From Rufibacter sp. DG15C (GTDB taxonomy: Bacteria > Bacteroidota > Bacteroidia > Cytophagales > Hymenobacteraceae): 64,000 nucleotides of DNA. Each line of letters starts with the position of its first letter. The stretch's first letter is position 1. The notes under the pieces are model-generated. The model saw only the letters and a list, made by a program, of their open reading frames with translations, did no database searches and was not told where the DNA came from. The translations under genes and the position numbers were made by a program. Below, piece by piece: positions 50,570 to 57,247 of the stretch. Where the stretch lies: contig NZ_CP010776.1 of the NCBI RefSeq assembly GCF_001577755.1, forward strand, positions 372,001 to 436,000, read 5' to 3'.

Positions 50570-51508
50570 ATGAAAGTAACCGTTGTTGGAGCTGGTAACG
50601 TGGGCGCTACGTGCGCAGACGTATTGGCTTACCGCGAAATCGCCAATGAAGTAGTGTTAGTGGATATCAAAGAAGGTTTTGCCGAAGGCAAGGCGCTGGA
50701 TATCTGGCAGAAGTCCCCTATCAACCTGTATGACACCCGCACCGTGGGCGTTACCAATGACTACACCCGCACGGCCAATTCAGACGTGGTGGTGATTACT
50801 TCAGGTTTGCCCCGCAAGCCCGGCATGACCCGTGACGACTTGATCAGCACCAACGCGGGCATCGTACGTTCTGTAACCGAAAACATCATCAAGCACTCGC
50901 CAGAGGCTATCATCATTGTGGTGTCTAACCCACTAGACGTGATGACCTACGCGGCGCACTTGACTTCTAAACTGCCTCGCACCAAAGTGATGGGTATGGC
51001 CGGTATCCTGGATACGGCTCGTTACCGTGCTTTCTTAGCCGAAGAATTGAACGTGTCTCCAAAAGACATCCAAGCGGTGTTGATGGGTGGCCACGGTGAT
51101 ACCATGGTTCCACTTCCAAGATACACCACGGTTGGTGGCATCCCGGTAACCGAACTGATTGACCCAGCTAAACTAGACGCCATTGTAGACCGCACCAAGA
51201 ACGGTGGTGGCGAGTTGGTGAAACTGATGGGTACGTCTGCCTGGTACGCACCAGGTTCTGCCGCTGCCCAGATGGTAGAAGCCATTGTACGTGACCAGAA
51301 GCGCGTATTCCCGGTTTGTATTAAACTAGAAGGCGAATACGGCATCACCGGCACGTATTTAGGTGTACCAGTAATCTTAGGCAAGAACGGCGTAGAGAAG
51401 GTGATTGAGCTTCAGTTGAACGAAGAAGAAATGGCCTTGTTGAAAGCCTCTGAGAAAGCCGTACGCGAGGTGATGGACGTTCTGGACAACATGCCAGTTA
51501 ACGCATAA
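50570..51508 (+). CDS. mdh: Malate dehydrogenase (LDH-like type)
   Basis: 312 residues. NAD-binding 'MKVTVVGAGNVGATCADVLA', substrate Arg loop 'SGLPRKPGMTRDDLI', 'VVSNPLDVMTY', the active-site His in 'LMGGHGDTMVPLPRYT' and 'GITGTYLGVPVILGKNGVEKVIEL'. The 'RKPGMTR' loop points to malate rather than lactate as substrate. It serves the TCA cycle in the cytosol. It appears monocistronic with a terminator at 51532-51560. Confidence 0.95.
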   Translation: MKVTVVGAGNVGATCADVLAYREIANEVVLVDIKEGFAEGKALDIWQKSPINLYDTRTVGVTNDYTRTANSDVVVITSGLPRKPGMTRDDLISTNAGIVRSVTENIIKHSPEAIIIVVSNPLDVMTYAAHLTSKLPRTKVMGMAGILDTARYRAFLAEELNVSPKDIQAVLMGGHGDTMVPLPRYTTVGGIPVTELIDPAKLDAIVDRTKNGGGELVKLMGTSAWYAPGSAAAQMVEAIVRDQKRVFPVCIKLEGEYGITGTYLGVPVILGKNGVEKVIELQLNEEEMALLKASEKAVREVMDVLDNMPVNA

Positions 51509-51531
51509 GCATCCACATCTTAATCATATTG

Positions 51532-51560
51532 AAAAGCCCGACCCATAAGGTCGGGCTTTT
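51532..51560 (+). terminator. mdh terminator
   Basis: 12-bp stem AAAAGCCCGACC/GGTCGGGCTTTT, 5-nt loop, TGTTT after. Confidence 0.92.
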
Positions 51561-51569
51561 TGTTTGCGC

Positions 51570-51607
51570 CGTTTTCAGTCTATATCCTGGAAAACAGGCT
51601 AAAAACG
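51570..51607. repeat. P38 palindrome after the mdh terminator
   Basis: 38-bp copy, left arm CGTTTTCAGTCTA, centre CTGG, right arm CAGGCTAAAAACG. Confidence 0.86.
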
Positions 51608-51715
51608 AGGTGCAAGTAATGGCTAAAGGTCTGCACATTGACCCGTGTCAAACCCGTCCAAATCCTTTGAAAGGCCTCTAACTTTTTGTATATTACTGAC
51701 ATAAACTTGAAAGCA

Positions 51716-52186
51716 ATGGATATTTCACTTTGGTGGTTGTGGTTTGTGGCCGGCATCCTGCTCATAGTAGGGGAAATGTTCACGGTCAGTTTTTACCTGC
51801 TGTGGCTGGGGATTGCCGCCATGGTGGCAGCCGTATTGGCGTACTTCTTCCCAGGGGAATACTGGCTTCCGCCGTTGGCCGCCAGCATCACCGGCGTGTT
51901 GCTTATTGTCTTCACCAAGCCGCTCACTGCGCGTGCCCGTCAGGCCAAAGGTTTTCAGGACCCGGCCCAGTTCATGGTGAACCGCGTAGGCGAAATTGTG
52001 GAACCCGTCACCCCTACCCGTCTGGGCATTGTGAAAGTTGGCAATGACATGTGGTCGGCTAGCGCGCAGGAGAATCTTTCCCCGGGCCAGCAGGTCTTGA
52101 TTATTAGTCAGAGCAGTACCGTTTTGCAGGTCCAGCCGCTGGTAGAAAACTCACAAAACCAGCCTCGGCAGGAGTCTGTCTGGTAG
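51716..52186 (+). CDS. NfeD family membrane protein
   Basis: 156 residues from ATG 51716; an in-frame ATG 30 bp upstream is less likely. Two or three membrane helices (residues 5-65: 'LWWLWFVAGILLIVGEMFTVSFYLLWLGIAAMVAAVLAYF'), then an OB-fold NfeD C-terminal domain ('GRVGEIVEPVTPTRLGIVKVGNDMWSA'-type). NfeD proteins pair with SPFH/stomatin proteins, and an SPFH gene follows after 65 bp. The pair probably acts in membrane quality control or microdomain organisation. Confidence 0.88.
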   Translation: MDISLWWLWFVAGILLIVGEMFTVSFYLLWLGIAAMVAAVLAYFFPGEYWLPPLAASITGVLLIVFTKPLTARARQAKGFQDPAQFMVNRVGEIVEPVTPTRLGIVKVGNDMWSASAQENLSPGQQVLIISQSSTVLQVQPLVENSQNQPRQESVW

Positions 52187-52251
52187 ATACCATTTCTCAA
52201 AGTAAAGTAACCCATATCCCTTTCCACCTATACTACACCCTTGATAAAACT

Positions 52252-53154
52252 ATGACCACCTCTCTCATTATTCTGGCCGCCGTCATCATTCTCATGGCAA
52301 TGTCCATCCGCATCATCCAGCAACAGCGCGTGGCTGTAGTGGAGCGGCTGGGTAAGTTTCAAAGGCTGATGCATCCGGGTTTGAACCTATTTATTCCCAT
52401 CATTGACCGCGTGCGGGTGTACCATGACTTGCGCATTCAGCAGACCAACGTACCGCCCCAGAGCGTGATTACCCGCGACAACGTACAGGTGCTCATTGAC
52501 ACCATCGTGTTTTACCAAGTGGTAGGTCCAGAGCAGGCCACCTACGGCATCTTTGACTACGTGCTGGGGGTGCGTAACATCACCACCGCCACCATGCGGC
52601 AAATCATTGGCAACCTTGAATTGGACGAGACCCTTTCTGGACGGGAGCGCATCTCCGCTGAGATTAGAACCGCCCTGGACGAGGCCACCGAGAAATGGGG
52701 CGTCCGCATTGAGCGCGTGGAGGTAATTGACATTAAGCCGCCGTTGGACATACAGGAGGCCATGGACAAGCAAATGAAAGCCGAGCGGAACCGCCGCGCC
52801 ATCATCTTAGAGGCCGAGGCCGCAAAACAAGACATGATCCTTCGCGCCGAAGGGGACAAGACCAGTAAAATCCTGCGGGCCGAAGGCGACCGCGCCTCTG
52901 TGGAACTTCAGGCTTTGGGTGAGGCCCGCGCTATCTCAGACGTAGCCGAAGCCGAGAAAAGACGCATCCAGTTGCTGATTGAAGGCGGTCTGGACGAGCG
53001 CGTCTTAACCTACAAATCCTTTGAGGCACTGGAGAAGATTGCCATGGGTCCTGCCAACAAAATCTTCATCCCTACCACCGCCGTTGAAACCATGGGCAGC
53101 ATTGGCGCCATTGGCGAAATGTTGAAGAACTCTGGCACCGTAGGAAAAGCTTAA
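52252..53154 (+). CDS. SPFH/Band 7 family protein (stomatin/paraslipin-like)
   Basis: 300 residues. A short N-terminal membrane helix (residues 2-18), then the Band 7 domain: 'VAVVERLGKFQRLMHPGLNLFIPIIDRVRVYHDLRIQQTNVPPQSVITRDNVQVLIDTIVFYQV', continuing to 'ERVEVIDIKPPLDIQEAMDKQMKAERNRRAIILEAEAAKQ', then a coiled coil. It belongs to the slipin/paraslipin group that forms membrane-bound oligomers and partners with NfeD, encoded just upstream. Confidence 0.92.
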   Translation: MTTSLIILAAVIILMAMSIRIIQQQRVAVVERLGKFQRLMHPGLNLFIPIIDRVRVYHDLRIQQTNVPPQSVITRDNVQVLIDTIVFYQVVGPEQATYGIFDYVLGVRNITTATMRQIIGNLELDETLSGRERISAEIRTALDEATEKWGVRIERVEVIDIKPPLDIQEAMDKQMKAERNRRAIILEAEAAKQDMILRAEGDKTSKILRAEGDRASVELQALGEARAISDVAEAEKRRIQLLIEGGLDERVLTYKSFEALEKIAMGPANKIFIPTTAVETMGSIGAIGEMLKNSGTVGKA

Positions 53155-53157
53155 TTC

Positions 53158-53195
53158 CGTTTTCGGGCTATTTTCTAGAAAACAGGCCAAAAACA
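53158..53195. repeat. P38 palindrome 3 bp after the SPFH gene
   Basis: 38-bp copy, left arm CGTTTTCGGGCTA, centre CTAG, right arm CAGGCCAAAAACA. Confidence 0.87.
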
Positions 53196-53205
53196 GAACA
53201 TTCAT

Positions 53206-53251
53206 AAAAGCAGAGGCCCCGCTAAGTAAGTTTAGCGGGGCCTCTGCTTTT
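53206..53251. terminator. Strong bidirectional terminator
   Basis: 20-bp perfect stem (53206-53225 with 53232-53251) between convergent SPFH and rhomboid genes. Confidence 0.93.
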
Positions 53252-53286
53252 ATGCAATACTTAAGGAACAACAATTAGCAATTAAA

Positions 53287-54213
53287 CTACTTCTGGCTGG
53301 CTCTGAACAGTTTCTGCTTCTCTTCCTTGGTCAGGCTTTCATAACCCGAGTTGGAGATTTTATCCAGAATCATGTTGATCTCATCCTCGCTGGGCGTGGT
53401 GCTTCCTGAGAATCCAGCAACTGGGTTGGTGGTAGAAGCAGAGGAGGGCGCGGAGAACGGTCTGTTGGGATTCTTGTAGGCTACTTTCAAGGGGCTTCGG
53501 CGGGCAAAAAGTCCTCTAAAGAAATCCAGCACTGCCTGCACGGGTCTTCCTAAATCTGTCCCGCTTTGTAATTGCTTGATGTACAGAAAGCCTAATAGAG
53601 CGCCGCCCAAGTGGGCAATGTTACCGCCCGCGTTTCCGCCGGTAGCACCTGAGATGGACAGCAACACCATTACCGCGGCAATGTACTTGATACGTATAGG
53701 CCCGAACAGCAGCAGATTAAAGGTATAATTGGGCAACAAGGTAGCCGCAGCAACCATGATGGCAATCACACTCCCAGAGGCACCCATCATCAAGGAATTG
53801 TCGGCGCGTACTTGTAGGTACGGGATGGTATTGTAGGTCAAGAGATAGAACAAGCCGCCCACCAAGCCACCCAGCACATACAGGTTTACCAGACGCTTAT
53901 CTCCCAGGTATTCGCGCACCAGCATCCCAAACCAGTACAGGTTAAGCATGTTAAAGATGATGTGCAGAAACTCTAGGTGCGTAAAGAAATAGGTAAAGAG
54001 GGTCCAAGGCCGCCAGATGAAAATATCCAGGTTAGAGGACACGCTCAGGAAGGTAATGAGGTACGTAAACGTAGCCCCAGAACCGCTCATGGTCATGATG
54101 GTGCGCAGAATCACCAGCACTGCAAACACTACCACGTTGATGGCAATGAGCTGGTGCAAGGCGTTGTTCCCCCTACTGAACGAGGAACGGATATCGTCAA
54201 AAATGCTGGTCAT
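53287..54213 (-). CDS. Rhomboid family intramembrane serine protease
   Basis: 308 residues with six or so hydrophobic segments. The catalytic Ser lies in 'LMMGASGSVIAIM' (GxSG), the catalytic His in 'IAHLGGALLGFLY', and the 'FTYFFTHLEFLHIIFNMLNLYWFG' loop matches the rhomboid HxxxN region. The cytosolic C-terminal tail of about 75 residues is Ser/Thr-rich. It cleaves membrane proteins within the bilayer; the substrate is unknown. It follows another rhomboid gene by 3 bp, downstream of mutL. Confidence 0.92.
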   Translation of the reverse strand: MTSIFDDIRSSFSRGNNALHQLIAINVVVFAVLVILRTIMTMSGSGATFTYLITFLSVSSNLDIFIWRPWTLFTYFFTHLEFLHIIFNMLNLYWFGMLVREYLGDKRLVNLYVLGGLVGGLFYLLTYNTIPYLQVRADNSLMMGASGSVIAIMVAAATLLPNYTFNLLLFGPIRIKYIAAVMVLLSISGATGGNAGGNIAHLGGALLGFLYIKQLQSGTDLGRPVQAVLDFFRGLFARRSPLKVAYKNPNRPFSAPSSASTTNPVAGFSGSTTPSEDEINMILDKISNSGYESLTKEEKQKLFRASQK

Positions 54214-54216
54214 AGT

Positions 54217-54999
54217 TTAGTAGAAGGTGGTACGGTTGCGTTGCCACAGTTTAAGCAGGATGAACGCGAAGAGCATTCCGCCCAGGTGCGCAAAATGTGC
54301 TACGTTGTCGCCGGGCGCGCGTTGCACCCCGGCATATAACTCATACGCCCCATACAGGAATACGAAATACTTAGCCTTGATGGGAATAGGAAAAAACAAC
54401 AACATCAATTCCGTGTTCGGGAAGAGCATGCCAAAGGCCATCAATATCCCAAACACCGCCCCAGAAGCCCCTAGCATAGGGCTATTCAAGGTACGCTGAA
54501 AGAGCTGCTGTACCGTTTCCTTCGCCTCTGCAATCATGGCTACGTTGTCCGGGTTGCGCTTCAGTTGCAGGATGAAATCCACGTTGTAATTGTTGCCTAC
54601 CAAGCTGTCCAGGATCTTGCGCAGGTCCACCGGATCAGGGTTTTGCATGAAGGCCACCACCATTTCCTGAATCTGGCTGATCTCTACGTACCGCACGACA
54701 GAATATAGAATGCTGGCGCCAATCCCAGTTACCAAGTAGAAAATGGCAAACCGCTTGCCGCCCCAGTAATGCTCTAGCATGGGCCCAAAGAAGAACAAAC
54801 TCAGCATGTTACTGAACAGGTGCATGAAACTGCCATGCAGGAACATGTGCGTCAGGACCTGGTGCGCCTGAAAATACTCTGAGCGAATGTCATGCAGTGC
54901 AAAATTCTGAAAGACAAAAACTTCAGCGCTCTGGCCCACAAAGAAGATGAGCACATTCAAAATAAGCAGGACGCGCACCACCGGGGTGATAGGAGGCAT
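54217..54999 (-). CDS. Rhomboid family intramembrane serine protease, second copy
   Basis: 260 residues. 'VLTHMFLHGSFMHLFSNMLSLFFFGPMLEHYWG' gives the conserved H-x-x-x-N region, Ser in 'PMLGASGAVFGILMAFG', and His in 'VAHFAHLGGMLFAFILL'. An extra hydrophilic insertion of about 65 residues (about 95-155) lies between membrane helices. Both tandem rhomboids appear catalytically intact but are only distantly similar. It lies 23 bp downstream of mutL and 3 bp upstream of the other rhomboid. Confidence 0.9.
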   Translation of the reverse strand: MPPITPVVRVLLILNVLIFFVGQSAEVFVFQNFALHDIRSEYFQAHQVLTHMFLHGSFMHLFSNMLSLFFFGPMLEHYWGGKRFAIFYLVTGIGASILYSVVRYVEISQIQEMVVAFMQNPDPVDLRKILDSLVGNNYNVDFILQLKRNPDNVAMIAEAKETVQQLFQRTLNSPMLGASGAVFGILMAFGMLFPNTELMLLFFPIPIKAKYFVFLYGAYELYAGVQRAPGDNVAHFAHLGGMLFAFILLKLWQRNRTTFY

Positions 55000-55022
55000 A
55001 GATTCTAGGTTAAGGTCTACTT

Positions 55023-56864
55023 CTATTTAAGGAACAAATCTTGCAGCTGCTCCATCTGTAAAATCACCAGCGTCTTTTGGCCGCTAGGCGTGTAATTGGG
55101 CACTTGGCAGGCAAACAGCTGGTCTACCAAGGCGTTCATCTCCTGGTCAGACAGTCGGCCCGTTAAACGGGAGGCCACGCGTTTGGCCATGGCCCGCGCC
55201 AGGTTCTCCTGCCGGTCTACCTTTAACGAGGAAAGGTTGTTCTTATATTGTTCCAGCAGGCCCTCAATCAGTTCCCGCTCGTCGCGCAACGGCACCTCGG
55301 CGGGGATGCCGTTCACAACAATGGTGTTCTGGCCAAACTCACTGAACACAAAGCCCAGCGCGTTAAACTCCTCTGCCAGCTCCATAATCAAAGAATAGTC
55401 TGCCGGCGAAAGGTGCACCGTCTGCGGGAACAGCAACTGCTGCGACGCCCCGCTCCGCTTGCCCAAGGCCTGACTGTACTTCTCAAACAAGATACGCTCC
55501 TGCGCCGCCTGCTGGTCCACCATTAGCAAGCCGCTCTTCACCTGCACCATCAAATACTTCTGATGCAGTTGTAAAGTTTTAGAGCCGCCTGTCACGCTCA
55601 CACTTACCGCCGGGTTCTCCTCTTCTGTAAACAGTCGGTTTTCCGGTTGGTTTTCGGTTCTGGAGATTTCCCGCAGAGCCGCCGGTTTGAAAAAGCTTTC
55701 GTCCCTATCCCCCATAGTGGCTTTGCTGGCATAGGTGGTAGGCCTGGGCGCTGGAGCCGAAGAAGCGCTAGGAGCCTTAGCTGGCGAGGTGTCAAAGTCC
55801 ATGGAGGCCGGAAACTTCATGGGTTGCAAGGGAATGTAGTTCACATCAGCACCAAAATCCAGGGACGGCGCAATGTTGTGCAAGCCCAGGCTTTGCTTGA
55901 CGGCGGCGCGCACAATGGCGTAGACCGTCTTTTCGTCCTCAAACTTGATTTCGGTCTTGGTGGGATGCACGTTGATGTCTATCGTTTCTGGCGCGATTTC
56001 CAGGAATAAGACGTAAAACGGGAAGCTGTCTTTGGGCAACAAGCCTTCAAAGGCCGTCAAGACGGCGTGGTTCAGGTACTGGCTCTTGATGTAGCGGTTG
56101 TTTACGAAGAAGAACTGTTCGCCCCGGCTTTTCTTGGCGTACTCGGGCTTGCCAATGTAGCCGCGCACCGTCAAAAACGGCGTAGTCTCCTCACAAGAGG
56201 CCATCTGCTCTTTGTACTCGCGGCCAAAGATGCTCACAATGCGCTGGCTCAGCTTGCCGGCGGGCAGGTTCATCACCTCCACCTCGTTCTGGTACAGCGT
56301 GAAGGCAATCTCGGGGTTGGCCAGGGCCACGCGTTGGAATTCGTCCAAGATATGGCGCATCTCCACGGGATTGCTTTTCAGAAAGTTGCGGCGGGCCGGC
56401 ACGTTGAAGAAAAGGTTCTTCACGCTGATGATGGTGCCTTCAGACATGGCCACAGGTTCTTGTTTGACGACCTCATTGGCTTCTACAGAAAGACAGGTGC
56501 CTAGTTCGGTGCCGCGGGCGCGGGTCTTCATCTCTACCTGGGCTACGGCGGCAATAGACGCCATGGCCTCTCCCCTAAAGCCCATGGTCTTGATTCTGAA
56601 CAGGTCCTCCGTGGTTTTAATCTTGGAGGTGGCGTGGCGCTCAAAGCACATGCGGGCATCGGTCTCAGACATGCCAATGCCATCGTCCACCACCTGTATG
56701 AGTTGCTTGCCCGCGTCCTTGATGATTAACTGCACAGAAGTACTCTGTGCGTCTACGCTGTTCTCCAACAACTCCTTCACCACCGAGGCCGGCCGTTGCA
56801 CTACCTCACCGGCGGCAATCTGGTTGGCTAAATGCTCGGGTAATAAACGAATGATATCTGCCAT
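55023..56864 (-). CDS. mutL: DNA mismatch repair protein MutL
   Basis: 613 residues. The GHKL ATPase N-terminus is 'LPEHLANQIAAGEVVQRPASVVKELLENSVDA', with 'DDGIGM' and 'TMGFRGEAMASIA'. A proline-rich linker (about 350-430) is followed by the C-terminal dimerisation domain. The endonuclease motif DQHAxxER reads DQQAAQER here, and the C-terminal Cys/His metal motif ('CPHGRP' in endonuclease MutLs) reads TPSGQK. It may therefore lack nicking activity. First gene of a mutL-rhomboid-rhomboid unit. Confidence 0.95.
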   Translation of the reverse strand: MADIIRLLPEHLANQIAAGEVVQRPASVVKELLENSVDAQSTSVQLIIKDAGKQLIQVVDDGIGMSETDARMCFERHATSKIKTTEDLFRIKTMGFRGEAMASIAAVAQVEMKTRARGTELGTCLSVEANEVVKQEPVAMSEGTIISVKNLFFNVPARRNFLKSNPVEMRHILDEFQRVALANPEIAFTLYQNEVEVMNLPAGKLSQRIVSIFGREYKEQMASCEETTPFLTVRGYIGKPEYAKKSRGEQFFFVNNRYIKSQYLNHAVLTAFEGLLPKDSFPFYVLFLEIAPETIDINVHPTKTEIKFEDEKTVYAIVRAAVKQSLGLHNIAPSLDFGADVNYIPLQPMKFPASMDFDTSPAKAPSASSAPAPRPTTYASKATMGDRDESFFKPAALREISRTENQPENRLFTEEENPAVSVSVTGGSKTLQLHQKYLMVQVKSGLLMVDQQAAQERILFEKYSQALGKRSGASQQLLFPQTVHLSPADYSLIMELAEEFNALGFVFSEFGQNTIVVNGIPAEVPLRDERELIEGLLEQYKNNLSSLKVDRQENLARAMAKRVASRLTGRLSDQEMNALVDQLFACQVPNYTPSGQKTLVILQMEQLQDLFLK

Positions 56865-57247
56865 ACAAAATCCCTGCGTAGTTCTATTGGCCCGTCTAAG
56901 CAGGCCGTAATGAGCGCTTTAGCTGTGCATTTTTGAAGTTTATGCCGCGCAAAAGCGAATTTTTGAGTAATATTACCAGCTCAACTCGCGATACCGGTAC
57001 GCCGTACCTTTGTTCTCGCTTCGCTCTTCTGCTTCTAACGGGTTGGTGGTCCAATTTGGGGGCCCTCGTTCCATAGCAAGAAGGGCGTTGTCGTTAGAGA
57101 GGCGGCGCAAACAATAAGCGTTTTTGGCCTGTTTTCCAGAAATCAGCCTGAAAACGCCTTTTTGTGCCCCGGTACGTTGGCTTTTATTTCTCTGCGAAAT
57201 TAGGCCTAATGTAAGAGTTAATCAAAGTTTAAATTACGCGTTGTGAA
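56865..57247. other. Intergenic region between divergent mutL and the GH3 fusion gene
   Basis: 383 bp. The right part has one P38 copy (57119-57156). The middle (about 56990-57110) is GC-rich and shows no recognisable gene or RNA. Confidence 0.5.
57119..57156. repeat. P38 palindrome upstream of the GH3 fusion gene
   Basis: 38-bp copy, left arm CGTTTTTGGCCTG, centre CCAG, right arm CAGCCTGAAAACG. Confidence 0.9.
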
